Of a DNA stretch of 64,000 nucleotides, positions 12,069 through 23,499 are shown piece after piece; position 1 is the stretch's first letter, and every line of letters starts with the position of its first letter. The stretch is from positions 4,340,001-4,404,000 of the forward strand of contig NC_026661.2 of NCBI RefSeq assembly GCF_000004075.3. Reading direction: 5' to 3'. Made by a program: the position numbers and the translations under genes. The notes under the pieces were generated by a model. That model made no database searches. It was not told the origin of the DNA and was given only the letters and a program-made list of their open reading frames with translations. The stretch comes from Cucumis sativus. Its lineage: Eukaryota; Streptophyta; Magnoliopsida; Cucurbitales; Cucurbitaceae.

Positions 12069-13966
12069 TTTCACACCTACACATTTGAGTACACATTTCT
12101 TGCAAAAATAAAATTCTTAAAAAGTAGAAATATATATACATTATTTGATTGTACCAATAATAAACCATATATTAGTGAAAATAAATAATAATTATATCTA
12201 ATTTCTTCCAAAATAAGAGAAAAACAATAGTTCTTTATTATCCATATACAAAATCAAGATACTTGAAAGATTAAAAGAAAAAAGAAAAAAAAAACCCATA
12301 AAAATGTCCAAATAAATTTAATCAAATAATGATCTTCATAAATTTTATTTCTTCCTTCTTTGACATTTTTGACACAAGATTATGATCAATGTCTTCAATT
12401 GAGTCAAATATGGTTTGCTTACCAAACAAATAGAGAATGCTAATAACTTATTCTTTAGTATATATGGAGTTTGTTGGCCAAATTATTATCAGTAGATCTT
12501 CCTTTTCTTTTATTCTTTGTACCATGCAACGTTTACCTTAAGAGTATTGCAAAATCCTTTCGCCCACTCCGCGTTAGCAATGCAAAAAAATAGCAAATTT
12601 TTTTTTATAATAATAGGACTTATCTCGCTACAAATAGCAAATCTAAAATGGGATAATTGCAAATTTATCTATTAGATTCAAAATAATTAGGTATATAACA
12701 ACATTTTAAATAAAAAATTTGCAAGTATAGCAAAATTTATCAATGATATGTTGCAAATATTGGTCTATCTATCCCTGATATTGATACAAGTCTATCAGCG
12801 ATGGTTTTGTTATATTTGCAATTTTTTAAAAATGTTATTATATTTTTAATTATTATTTCTAAAATAACCATCAATTATAATTACTCTAATTTAAAAGCCG
12901 ATAACCCTCTAATAACTTTTCGATAGACGTTTGATATCACCAATTTTTCCATATTCACACTATGTAAAAAGAAATAGGTGTTATAGGTTATTTTTTTGTA
13001 ATGTTTTTTTTTTTTATTTGATGCAATTTTCCATATTGAAAAGGGTAAATTGCATAGGTGAAACCATCAAATTAAATATTTATGACCATTTTCTGATCAC
13101 AACACAATTTTAACCTTACTTATTTTATGTACTTAAATTGTTTTAAAATAATTTTTCTTAGGGATGTAGATTTTGATCACAACACTCTGTAGTTTCACAT
13201 GTCAAGAAGAATAGCATTTTTGTTGATTTGTTACTTTTCTAATTTTTCAACTTTTTTTTAATTTTGAGCTTTATTTAAACTCAAAATCTTAATTTACAGA
13301 GAAATTGAATTTATAAACATTTTTTTTAAAAAAATTCACATCGTTACACTTCAAAGATGAATTGATGTAAGTTTTTTCTTTTATCATCTAAAGCTTTCAT
13401 GATGTCCTCTGGTTAAATTAGATTTTATGTATATGTCATTATAATCTCCGATCATAAAAGAATTTATCTTTTTTGAAATAAGTATAACGTAATTGTAAAA
13501 TGCTTCATTTTTTCATATTATTAAATATAATTTATCTTCTTCAATCATATTTCTCGAACTAGATTACCAAACTATGAATTTATTCAAGTCATATAATTCG
13601 ATTGGATTTGTATGTCCTGGTAGTTTCTCTTCAGTATGCTATTGTCATTTTAAGTAGTGAATAATTTGGACTTTTGTATATCTCTCAGCTTATAAATTTA
13701 CCCCATGTGTAACCATTGAGAGAAGTTCTACAAAGAAACAACATTACAGTTACAACATATATGATAAATGAAAATATGATTTTATATATTCATAATATAA
13801 ATCTACAAGACAGCAACATCATGTAAACTATAAGAACACACTGATATAAATAGGAACAAACCATTACATAAAAAGGTAATCTCACACTGACTAGAAATGA
13901 CACATGGTTTTCAATGTTGTATATAAATGTATGTTTAATTCTAACTTTGTAGATCAAATATGGTCT
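12069..13966. other. Intergenic between PELPK copies 1 and 2
   Basis: AT-rich, with no gene seen. It contains one copy of the dispersed inverted-repeat element at 12700-12836. The region near 13.7-13.95 kb is probably 3' flank of PELPK copy 2. Confidence 0.6.
12700..12836. repeat. Inverted-repeat (MITE-like) element copy
   Basis: The left end is 'aacattttaaataaaaaatt' followed by 'tgcaagtatagcaaaa'. The right end, reverse-complemented, gives 'aacatttttaaaaaattgc' followed by 'aaatataacaaaa'. The centre has 'tctatcagcgatgg'. This is the clearest terminal inverted repeat of the family here. Confidence 0.7.
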
Positions 13967-14494
13967 TCAAGGGTTGATTGTGGTGGTATGGGGTGAGTTA
14001 AATGAAGGGTAAGGTATGTCCTTAGGAAGGGAGGCAAATGCTGGCTTTGGGAGGGGTGGGAACTCAGGCAGCTTAGGGAGTTCTGGTTTGGGCACATTTG
14101 GTAATTCTGGCAATTTTGGAACTTCAGGTTTAGGAAAATTTGGCAATTCAGGAAATTTAGGGAACTCAGGTTTTGGCAGTTCTGAAACTTCAGATAGTTT
14201 AGGCACGTTTGACGAATCTTTTGAGTGATCAAGGTTAGGTACTTTTGGTAATTCAGGCAATTTCGGCTTTTCCAAGGGTGGAAGATGAGGCAATGGAGGT
14301 AACTCAACCTTTGGCAATGGAGGAAACTCGAGGTTTGGCAAAGAAGGTATTTCTGGTTTTGGAAGCTCTTCAGGTAATGGAGTTTCCAAGAGATACCTCG
14401 CATCCACGGTCATGATCGAAATATCAAAATTCATCAACATAAAAACACCAAGTATCAAAGGAAATACCAAAGTTGAGAAGCGAAGAGTTGCCAT
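13967..14494 (-). CDS. PELPK-type proline-rich secreted protein, copy 2
   Basis: A single exon of 175 codons from the ATG at 14494 (MATLRFST). An in-frame ATG at 14521 would add nine residues, but MATLRFST matches the MATRPLST start of copy 1. The signal peptide covers about residues 1-31, ending 'TVDARYLLETP'. The mature part is Pro/Glu/Leu/Lys-rich with two exact PELPK units and many decayed ones (PEFPK, PEVPK, PELPN). A variant stretch, DHSKDSSNVPKLSEVSE, replaces repeats found in copy 1. The likely role is a structural cell-wall protein, as for Arabidopsis PELPK1. It is divergent from copy 3, whose start lies 849 bp away, so the two share a bidirectional promoter region. Confidence 0.87.
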   Translation of the reverse strand: MATLRFSTLVFPLILGVFMLMNFDISIMTVDARYLLETPLPEELPKPEIPSLPNLEFPPLPKVELPPLPHLPPLEKPKLPELPKVPNLDHSKDSSNVPKLSEVSELPKPEFPKFPELPNFPKPEVPKLPELPNVPKPELPKLPEFPPLPKPAFASLPKDIPYPSFNSPHTTTINP

Positions 14495-14597
14495 CGAACT
14501 TTCTTTCACTAAGACTAACACACACGAGAGAATAGATTCTTGATTAGGAATACAATGAACTTGATTTGGTTATAGCACTTTGAAGACCATGTAGAGC

Positions 14598-14605
14598 TTT
14601 ATATA
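14598..14605 (-). promoter_or_regulatory. TATA box of PELPK copy 2
   Basis: TATATAAA on the minus strand, 104 bp before the start codon. Confidence 0.65.
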
Positions 14606-14682
14606 CATAAAAAGACATGTAGTGTGGAAGAATATAAGAAAAGCATATATGATTTAGAGAAGAAAGGATAGGAAGAAAAATA

Positions 14683-14695
14683 GTGTTAGTTCAAC
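14683..14695 (-). promoter_or_regulatory. Shared PELPK promoter motif GTTGAACTAACAC (copy 2)
   Basis: The same 13-mer as for copy 1, in the context GGAAAGTTGAACTAACAC, 189 bp before the start codon. The downstream segment 'catatatg..cttttc' is also shared with copy 1. Confidence 0.7.
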
Positions 14696-15164
14696 TTTCC
14701 TATCTACCCATCTATTTACATAATATCATTAGGTAAGTTAATCAATATTGTTTATTTTTCTAAGCTAATGTTCACCCATATCTCCACATTAGGTCAAATG
14801 TTGTTTGTTTATCCAACAAATATGATAACATCATTCAATTAAATTACATTCTCTAGCATATATATAATACATGAATTGGTTGGCCAAATTATTATTCTTG
14901 CTATCTATTTTAACACTAATTAGAACATAAATAGATAGGATGAAATATTGCAACACATAGCTTAGACATATACAAGTACTTTGGAGCATAACTTTTGTTG
15001 CAACAAACTTTGAATTCTCTCAATACATTTGATTATTATATATTGTATTATATTATACTATATGATACTATATTTTTAATTCAATTCTCTCTAAATATTT
15101 TAATGTTATATAATATTACACAATGCCACACATTGCATTTTAGAGAAAGTAAATAGGTGGGAGA
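14696..15164. other. Core of the bidirectional PELPK intergenic region
   Basis: AT-rich DNA between the two outward-facing copies of the shared motif. No ORF or further repeat is evident. Confidence 0.5.
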
Positions 15165-15177
15165 GTTGAACTAACAC
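15165..15177 (+). promoter_or_regulatory. Shared PELPK promoter motif GTTGAACTAACAC (copy 3)
   Basis: The plus strand reads GTTGAACTAACAC in the context 'gggagagttgaactaacacc', 179 bp before the start codon and 45 bp before the TATA box. Confidence 0.7.
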
Positions 15178-15221
15178 CTTTTGTACTTATCATATCTATT
15201 CCTATACCCTTTTCTTTTACC

Positions 15222-15228
15222 TATAAAT
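15222..15228 (+). promoter_or_regulatory. TATA box of PELPK copy 3
   Basis: TATAAAT in 'ttacctataaatacttc', 122 bp before the start codon. It is the same core as copy 1 on the other strand. Confidence 0.7.
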
Positions 15229-15343
15229 ACTTCTACATGTCACAAATGGAAACCCATCAAAGCTCACATAATCTAATCAACTTCATTTCAAGATCCATTA
15301 TCTATATAGATTACTATTGCTTTTTGTTGTTTTCTTGAATTCA

Positions 15344-15892
15344 ATGTCTACTCATCGCTACTCAACGGTCTTTGCATTGCACCTCATATTTGGTGTTCTT
15401 ACGATGATGAGCTTTGATTTCTTCATGACAGCAAGTGCAAGGCATCTTTTGGAGACACCATTACCTAAGGTACCCGAAGAGCTTCCAAAGCCTGAAATGC
15501 CTACTTTGCCAAAGCCTCAGCTTCCTCCACTACCAAAGTTTGAGTTACCTCCATTGCCTCACCTTCCACCTTTGGAAAAGCCTAAACTTCCTGAATTGCC
15601 AAAGTATGAACTTCCAAAGTTTCCTGAATTACCAAAAGTACCTAGTTTTGATCTCTCCAAAATCCCTGAAGTTCCAAGTTTGCCTAAGTTTGATATTTCG
15701 AAGTTGCCCGAAGTTTCAAATCCACCAAAATCTGAACTTCCAAAATTACCTGAATTGCCAAATGTGCCTAAACCAGAACTTCCTAAATTACCTGAATTAC
15801 CACTTCTCCCAAAACCAGTTCTTCCTACTCTTCCAAAAGACATGTCTTTCCCTTCATTTAGCCCACCCCACGTGACCACATCAAACCCTTGA
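15344..15892 (+). CDS. PELPK-type proline-rich secreted protein, copy 3
   Basis: A single exon of 182 codons from the ATG at 15344 (MSTHRYST). An upstream in-frame ATG at 15317 is less likely, because MSTHRYST aligns with the other copies. The signal peptide ends near 'MTASARHLLETP'. The mature chain is Pro/Glu/Leu/Lys-rich with three exact PELPK units and variants, ending 'FPSFSPPHVTTSNP', a tail shared with copies 1 and 2. The family role is a wall-localised proline-rich protein (compare Arabidopsis PELPK1, At5g09530). It is divergent from copy 2 and followed in tandem by a shorter relative at 16736. Confidence 0.88.
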   Translation: MSTHRYSTVFALHLIFGVLTMMSFDFFMTASARHLLETPLPKVPEELPKPEMPTLPKPQLPPLPKFELPPLPHLPPLEKPKLPELPKYELPKFPELPKVPSFDLSKIPEVPSLPKFDISKLPEVSNPPKSELPKLPELPNVPKPELPKLPELPLLPKPVLPTLPKDMSFPSFSPPHVTTSNP

Positions 15893-16662
15893 ATAGCACA
15901 TACTCATCTAAAGCATTAGAAAATGAATTGTTTTTCGTTTTTGGTTGTGTAACTTTCTGATCTTTTACTTATACGATTTCTGATTAGTGTGAGATTGTTA
16001 TAGTGTGTTTGTTTTTCTTTTCCTATGAGCATTTTGATATAGTTATATGATCTCTTCTTATAAGCCATATATATATATATATATAATATGAATGGATACT
16101 TCTTTTAGTGTGTGACATACCGTCAGTGATTATTGTATTGTTCTTCAACTTTAATGTTAAGTCTAGCCAACGTAGATAGTCTTCTTCATCACCAGTAGTA
16201 TAAGACAAAATTTAATGCTATAGAATTAAATATCATATTCCCCAAATTCAATTAATCTTAATATATATATATATAATTCATTACCCAGACATAAAAGCTT
16301 AGCTTATAGCTACAACCTTCTGGACCTTCTGTTATTTATTACATAATTCTCCAACCTCAACCCTTTTAAACTACCAAATTTGACTACATTTACAATAGGC
16401 ATAAATAAAAAGATTCCCTCTACAATAAAACCCAACCTCTAATTTAGATGGAAGTAATTCCTCCAAACTTTGCATGCATGAATTATACCCATGTAATGAG
16501 AACAAAAATCATAATCGAATCTCAATTTCGCTTTAATTACTTACATTGAATCATTATATGTGTTTTGATGATCTTTAATTGCATTTTTTGCATTGTTTAG
16601 TTGGTAATCCTTTAACTAATAAAACTTTTTGTGTACTTAAAAGATGGCCAACGCTATTCATC

Positions 16663-16670
16663 TATATAAA
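16663..16670 (+). promoter_or_regulatory. TATA box of the short proline-rich gene
   Basis: TATATAAA, 66 bp before the ATG at 16736. The 13-bp motif of the three PELPK genes was not found in front of it. Confidence 0.6.
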
Positions 16671-16735
16671 ACCTCAAATAATCCAACTTCTAACTCAAAC
16701 CCACATTACCATTCTTATTGTTAGTTCTATCAACA

Positions 16736-16999
16736 ATGGCTCGTTTTACTCTTCTCATTGCGTTTGTTGCAACATTGCTTCTTTCAAGCTTGAGTTCTTC
16801 TTCCTCTTCCTCCTCCTCCATTATCGTATCTCGTAAGCTCTTGGCTTCGGATTTTCCAGGGCTCCCGGATTTCAACGTGCCACCATTTTACCCTGAATTC
16901 AAATTGCCTCCTCCATTTTCATTTTTTGGCCCCAATACTCCTTCTTCCATCTTTCCCAACTTCCCATTTTTCTCTCCACCCACTAATCCTTCTCCTTGA
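16736..16999 (+). CDS. Short secreted proline-rich protein related to the PELPK cluster
   Basis: 87 codons from the ATG in context 'caacaATGGCT'. The signal peptide MARFTLLIAFVATLLL is followed by a serine run (about residues 17-28) and 'VSRKLLASDFPGLPDF', which parallels the 'SARHLLETP' junction of the neighbours. The remainder is rich in Pro and Phe (PPFYPEFKLPPPFSFF and similar) without PELPK units. Plus-strand order, position and the R-K/H-LL junction suggest an old, diverged tandem relative. The role in the cell wall is inferred. An in-frame ATG at 16718 exists, but 16736 fits the TATA spacing and the signal peptide better. Confidence 0.75.
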   Translation: MARFTLLIAFVATLLLSSLSSSSSSSSSIIVSRKLLASDFPGLPDFNVPPFYPEFKLPPPFSFFGPNTPSSIFPNFPFFSPPTNPSP

Positions 17000-17990
17000 T
17001 CAGAAACTGAGTTTCATTCTCTAATAAACAGTACTCTCTCTTCTCTCTCTAGCTCTCTTTCTATGTGGGTTATTTGGTGGTATTGTTATGGATGAAAAAT
17101 AATGAGACTTTTTGTTTAGTTTTTTCTTTTTTCGTCTAAGTTTTCATTGGAAGCTCAAGACGAAGAGTTGTCTCTTAATATGTAATCCTCAAAAACAGGG
17201 TGTGAAAGTGCACATTTGATTCCAAGCATTTGTGTGTTTGTCACTTTTTCCTGTTTATTTTGTGTGGAAATAATGATGTATTATTATATTATAATGCATG
17301 GAATAAGAATTTAGTATTGTTGTGTGTGCAAAACTATCCCTTTCCACTTGATATCTCTCTCTCCCCTTTGTGATTGATTATTATTATAATGTCTCTTTTG
17401 GTATTCTTATGCGGATTTGTGATTAAACGTCTTTAGGAATTCTATCCATTAATATCCATCAGAGCTACCTGGTTTGATATAAAAAATCCATCAGACTTAA
17501 CTTAATGTCTTTATTTTTCAAATTATCTGAGTTAAAGGTTATCTCCATTTTATACATTTGTCCTTATTTTTTTACTTGATATATATATTAATCTTTATTT
17601 TCATTTTCACTTTGTTATTTAAAATATTTGAAACAACTCTATACCAACAAATGTGACTGTTTGATAGACAATTAATATTAATCATACGACACCCTTTAAT
17701 TTGTAGTTCCATACATACAAATACACACACAAAAAAATTAAATTAAATTGTCACTAAAGCATACTCAAATATTGAAAGGTTCATTGAGTCTCGTGATGGA
17801 AATGTTATTACATTCACAAATTAGAACTTTGATAGACAATTATACATACATCAACTTTTAAAATCGTATAGAGAATAATTCTCTTAACGAAACAACATAA
17901 ATCCATTCTTTTCTCTTGTACCTTAGCTCGTTTTTGTTGATGACAAATAGTTGGAGCATATGGTTATAAAGGCATTTGAAAAAATCTAGA
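17000..17990. other. Intergenic, no gene seen
   Basis: The 3' flank of the short proline-rich gene runs into AT-rich DNA. Nothing recognisable was found. Confidence 0.6.
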
Positions 17991-18314
17991 TTAAGTTGAA
18001 AGATTATATTGGAGCTTAGTATTCTTTTGAGTGGCACCAATGTCATCATGAACAATAGCTTCATAGTTCTTCACACGTCCCAAATAGTTGATTCCTTTGA
18101 GAAGAAAACGATACTCTAAGGTGTTGTCATTCAATTTTTTATACCAACTTTCATAAATCCCATCGTATTCCAAATTGTCTTGAGCTGAACTGTTGTGTAT
18201 TTTCACAGCAAGCTTTGAAATTTCTTGCAAGTAAGGGTCTTCGATAGGGATTTGTGTCCAATTATTACTTGAACAATCACAACCCTTCACTTTCACAAAA
18301 GAACTTCGTCTCAT
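17991..18314 (-). CDS. Cystatin/PP1-like protein, copy A
   Basis: 107 codons from the ATG at 18314 (MRRSSFVKVKG). An in-frame ATG at 18365 is longer, but it lies only about 20 bp from the TATA box, in what aligns with the 5' leader of the paralogue at 27 kb, so it is probably not used. The protein shows the cystatin plan: 'WTQIPIEDPYLQEISKLAVK' (the helix region of phytocystatins), then 'SWYKK', 'YRFLLKG' and 'NYEAIVHDD' (the YEAKVW strand). The QxVxG papain-binding loop is not recognisable (KKLNDNT there). Cucurbit phloem filament protein PP1 has similar cystatin-like units. Inhibitory activity is doubtful. There is no signal peptide. Confidence 0.68.
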   Translation of the reverse strand: MRRSSFVKVKGCDCSSNNWTQIPIEDPYLQEISKLAVKIHNSSAQDNLEYDGIYESWYKKLNDNTLEYRFLLKGINYLGRVKNYEAIVHDDIGATQKNTKLQYNLST

Positions 18315-18382
18315 CTTGATCTTTGATATATGAAATATGAACTTATGTTTCTGATTGTCTTTCATTCCTTGAGTTGTTCCAT

Positions 18383-18391
18383 ATTTATATA
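18383..18391 (-). promoter_or_regulatory. TATA box of cystatin-like copy A
   Basis: TATATAAAT, followed by GGAACAAC. The paralogue at 27 kb has TATAAATATCGAACAAC. The spacing to the ATG at 18314 (69 bp) matches that gene (65 bp). Confidence 0.6.
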
Positions 18392-19672
18392 CAAATCTTT
18401 GGGTTAAATGGTAAATTATTGAGATCTCATAGTAAAAAAGTTAGAAATTAGCATGTATGGTGTGAAACTTATTATGATGATAAAATATCAATTTACATAA
18501 CTAATTAAAGCTTTGTGGATTTATATCTATTTAAACCGAGTGAAACCTTAATTAAGGTTTCAATTTGGATGAACATCGTGTAAGACTTATAATTTTCTCA
18601 TTTTATTTGGAGTACATAATTTCTTTTTTAATTATAGATTTCAAAATGTGTACTTTCAGATTCACGATATTAGATAAAAAAAAAATTGTAATGGATAATA
18701 ATTTGAGTTTAGGGATTTGCACCCTTATCACCTACCTTTTCCATTTTGTATTAAAAAAATATTCAATCCAAGTAATACACTGAATATATACTTGATAGTT
18801 GATACATATAATAGTGCACCTGAAACTCATTTGATATATCTGATATACCTAATACACGTATACATAAATGTTGAAAATAACAAAATATTAAGGTTTTTAA
18901 TTTAATGACAATTAAGTAAATATTTCTAATGGGTTTAAGGTAAATAAAGTAATGTGACATTTTTGTAAATAAGTTCATATTTATCAACACTTTAGGATCA
19001 AAAGGATCAAAACACGTGAAACACTTTTTTAGATAATATTTGACTGACTAAGGAGTTGGGTTGTAATAGTATATGTTTGAGGTTTAGATTTCTACAATAA
19101 ATAAATATATATAATTTCCAATCCTTTAACATATATTCAAAAAAATTTATCATAAATCTAAATATTTGTATCAAATTTGTAGAGTGTTGATTAGAAAGGT
19201 ATCAAGGTATCAAGTGACATTAAACAGTTTCCAAGGTGAAGAAAATGACAAGACGGTAAGACAGAACCCTCGAATCCAATTATCAAACCCTTGGGTCCAA
19301 GCCAATCATTAACGTTTAGCAGGAAGGTCGAATAAGGTTTATTTGAGAAGGTAATAATAATAATAAATAAAATGGTTAACAATAGAGGTCTAAAACTTTT
19401 TTGTGATGGAGTAACATGAAATGAAAGGAAAAAGAATATGAAACAAAACAAAAACTTACTATTATTAAGGCACAACAATTCTTCTTGTTAATGTAGTCAT
19501 AATAGAAGTTTATGGTAAAGGCCAACCAAATACGGCTTCATAACCAAGAGGATCAGAACTTGCTTGAAATTAAACATACATAACATGTTCGAATAGATGG
19601 CGATTATTCATCGAGAAAACACACTGCTTCTCATAATAACAAACTACATCTGCAATCTAAAAAGAGATTTGA
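18392..19672. other. Intergenic, no gene seen
   Basis: AT-rich DNA between the cystatin-like gene and the 3' end of FKBP12. No convincing ORF or repeat. Confidence 0.6.
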
Positions 19673-22440
19673 TCACTGAGCACTCAGAACTTCAATTTCA
19701 AAAACCAAGACTGAATTTGGTTGTATGCCCCATGCAGGGAACCCACTAGGGCCATAAGCATAGTCTGGGGAGCACTGTTCAATCATCATTCAACAAGGGA
19801 AAAAAAGGTGTTAAGATAAAAAAAAAAAAAAAAATGTATTATAGTATAGAACATAATTAGATGCCTGAAACTCATGGTGGTGGGCTAATCATACCAAACG
19901 CTTTTGTAATTATAATCTTTTGATGACTTTTAACAATTGGAAGGCTTTTCTTAAATAGTGACTTGGGGAAGGCTTTTCTCAACCCCTTGCCCTGTTCCTT
20001 TTTGTTTGTCAATGAATTCTCTCATTTCTTATAAATAATAATAACTTGTTTTTGTTTTTGGAATTTTGTCAAGTATTCAACTTCTGTACTACAGAAAGAT
20101 TGTAAATCATGGTAAAAAGTTAAGAAAAAAGAAGCTCAGTTTTCAAAAACCAAATGGTTACCAAGTTGGGCCTAAATTATCTAATTACAAAGAGAAATAC
20201 ATATAGCTACATCTTACATCCCAAAAAGATACATATAGCTACTTCTAAAGTTCAGAAGTGGACATTCTTAAAACCATTCCGATTGTACGAAGTTGCTTAA
20301 GGCTCAAGTAGAACTGTTTTGGCAAAATCATACAGAAGTAAAACATATCACAGTGGCTGGACCAAAACTAAATGCAACATAATGTAAATACCAAACTGGA
20401 AGGGTAACGCATGTTTAAGCTTACCAAAAAATTAGAACAGTGATAATGAACTATAGGTTGTGTTAAGAGCATGTTATCATTTAGAAGGCAAGGAAATAGA
20501 GCTGAATATTTACCCGGAGACGAGCAACTTCTCCTACTTGCATGCCAAGCACACCTTCATCCCAACCTACCGAATTTCAATCAAAGATTCAAATCAAATC
20601 AATATTCAAAACAAACATTAAAATAGTCAACAAAGTCCTATTAACCAAGAAACATCCAATTTATGAAGTGTTTTAGTGATCTAATAACATTTTCAAGCAG
20701 TAGTAAATTTTAACACAGTTATCAAAACAGCCTTGTATAAAAGTAGATACAATGAGGTTTGGCAGAAGTCTATAGGTTGTCTTAACTCTAAAATTTGTAT
20801 CATGAAACCTAAATCATATGTTGGATAAAAGATAAAAACAGGTAAGCCAACTTTTGCAGAGTGACCTGCTGAGCCATACAAAGCTGCAAGTAAATACACT
20901 CTTAATTAAGAAAAAGAACAAAGTAAACAAATGATGAACTGCTGATACGTCAATGGAGAAAGACTATACTTGAAAGGAAAGTTGAAGTTTATTGTTACAC
21001 CAATGAAATAAAAGGCCTAAAACTGAACACATAAAGCACTTTATCCTTTCTCATTATTGATCAACTCTCATATTGGCCCTGAAAAATTATTACTTTATTA
21101 GTCCATGCTCAATATTTAAAATGCTTGATTTAGTTCTCAGTTCTAAGTTTGTCACCTCACTATTGGAAAGGTAGATAACTTACATCCAGTGATGGTGGTG
21201 TAGGTTTTAAAGTGTCCACACAAATCACCTATATGCTTTTTGCAGATAAGACTAAGAGTTACCGAGCATCTACAATTTATAAATTTAGTTCTTCCAACAA
21301 TCGGCCACTCAGGTCAATCTTAATTTTGATTAAATAAACACTGCTAAAGATAGTTTTGTCCCAAACGTATATATAACTTTTTAACTTTGTCCCTGATGTT
21401 TCCAAAGATGAATTTGGAAGGAAAGAAAATGACCCCAAAAAATATGAACTTTCATAGTTGAAGAAGGAAAAGAAATAGATCAAAAACTAAAATAAGTGTT
21501 CGAATGCAAAAGTGTTCTATTTTTTGAAGCAACTGCTAAGAGAAATATACAGGACAAGTACCTTTTATAACTGCGCCTTGACCAATTTTAAATGAGAAAG
21601 GCTTCTGCCCAGGGTCCTTTGTGCTAGATAAAAGAAAATTATACATCAATGAACAGATTATGCATGGGCATGCACATTTAATACAATGAGGACAGGAAAA
21701 CAACCTACCTCCAAAATTTCTCAGACAAATTGCCATTTTTTCCTGCAACAGTGAGGAAAACGAAGGAAAATGAAATACACATCTTGATGAGCAGTTTGCG
21801 TAAAAAGAAAGAAAGAAAGAAGTCTTAAATAACCACATCCCCTTTCAGTACTTTAAATGTAATAACATAAAAGTAGCTATGCATACAGGATCAATCAGTA
21901 AACACTTCGCTTGAGTTCAATGTTGGAGCATGGTTTAATACTTAATGGCCTTTTAAGAAATTAAATGCAGAGAGATCCACATATGGATGAGCAGTATGAG
22001 TACAAAAACAGAAAAAAAAAAAAAAAAAAAAAAAAAAGACAGTAACCCATCACTCAGAATTCAATCTCACGACTCATCATCGTAAGAATAAAAAAAACAG
22101 TAGATAAACCCAATTGAGGAAAAAGAAAGCAGAATGATTCGACTGGATTGGTAGTCCTAAATAAACAACAACAAAAAAGAGCAAAAGAAATGGCGACGTA
22201 GTTGAAAGTGTGCAGTAAAGTGAAAGGCGATCACAGACCCAAAAATTGTTTTCAAATGCACATTTTATAGCAACCAAAGAAAGGCAAGAGATAAAACATT
22301 TGGAGATAAGGGTTTTGTTGAAGAAAGAAATGGGTAAAGGAAGAAGACAGACCAAAGCCGGTGCAGTGGACGGTGACCAACTGTCCAGCGGCGGGTTTGG
22401 GACCGGTTCCAGATCTCAGCACCTCTTTCTCTATTCCCAT
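19673..22440 (-). CDS. FKBP12: FKBP12 peptidyl-prolyl isomerase (five exons)
   Basis: Exons in transcript order are 22353-22440, 21709-21742, 21562-21623, 20514-20566 and 19673-19774. All junctions are GT-AG and the frame closes at 112 residues, the usual length of single-domain FKBP12. The start is MGIEKEVLRSGTGPKPAAG. The fold and active-site segments are visible: VTVHCTGFG, KPFSFKIGQGAVIKGWDEGV, YAYGPSGFPAWGIQPNS and the terminal VLVFEIEVLSAQ. Cys26 and Cys80, the pair that can form a disulfide in plant FKBP12s, are both present. The enzyme is a cytosolic prolyl cis-trans isomerase and the receptor for FK506 and rapamycin, the latter complex binding TOR. In Arabidopsis its orthologue At5g64350 neighbours SAC51 and NPH3, both of which are further right in this window. 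Confidence 0.95.
22012..22037. repeat. 26-bp poly(A) tract in FKBP12 intron 1
   Basis: An uninterrupted run of 26 A on the plus strand, a likely length-variable mononucleotide repeat. Confidence 0.9.
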
Positions 22441-23499
22441 TTTTCCTTCGTCGTTCGAAGCTCTCTCACTCTGCTTTGTGTTGAGGCTCCTTAGGGTTCT
22501 AAGTACCTTCGCTTAATAATGATTGGATTCACCACATTCGAATTCTTTCTTTTTCTTTTTCCTTAGAACAACGACTTAATTAGAGAATGGAAAAGTCGAA
22601 ATATTTACTAAATAATATATTTTTATAAATGATAGATTTCTGTCAATTTTTCAAATGCATTTTAAAGAATAGAGTATAATAAAAATATTTATGTCTAATA
22701 AAAAAATAGAGTATAATAAAAATAAATTTTGCTCTTTTTCAATTTTTGAAAAAAAACTTCTCATAATTATAATTTTTCTTTGAAAAATTCATTTAAGAAA
22801 TATTTAAATTTTAAAATAGAAATCTCACCCTTTTAAAAAAGTTGAAAGTTTTTTTGGTTTTGATGGTATATTTCAAACGATCAATGATTTGTTTATTCTT
22901 CTTTTACTCAAATATACATAGATTAAAAGTGAAATGCATGGCACAACTATATGAGTTGAGGTGTCTAAATTATTGGCTTTTTCATCTATGATCCAAAAGT
23001 CAACAAAAAGAAATTACTAGCAATATGAAAAGTATGCTTCTAAATAGAAGTTTTAAATTGGGTTTAGGATATAAAATTGTTGAAAATTTTGTCATATTAA
23101 AAGATATTTTGATTCATTTTTCTATATTTGAAAACCAGTCGGAAAGATAGATTAAGTGAAACATTTTGAAAGAAGAGTGAATTATTATATTATTCCATGA
23201 AAACAATATTCTATATTTGTGAAGAAGCAAATGTATATGCCAAAGCCAAGTATATGACACAAACAAACTGAAAACATCCACCATTGATGAACTTCTTAAA
23301 ACCACATCAGGAAGCATAGCACTAGCTTTTCTACCACATTACATCAATTACAGAAGAAAAAACACTTTCCCTTTTAACCCCACCATTAAATACACTCCCC
23401 ACTCCCCTCATCTTTCAAACTTGACATACAAACACATCAATCAACATTCAACAATCCCCCAAAACCTCTTTTCCTCTTCTTCTCACACCATTCATTCTT
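22441..23499. other. FKBP12 upstream region and intergenic DNA
   Basis: Contains the FKBP12 5' leader and promoter (a GC-richer part just above 22440), then AT-rich DNA and the 3' flank of the methyltransferase-like gene. No gene seen. Confidence 0.6.
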
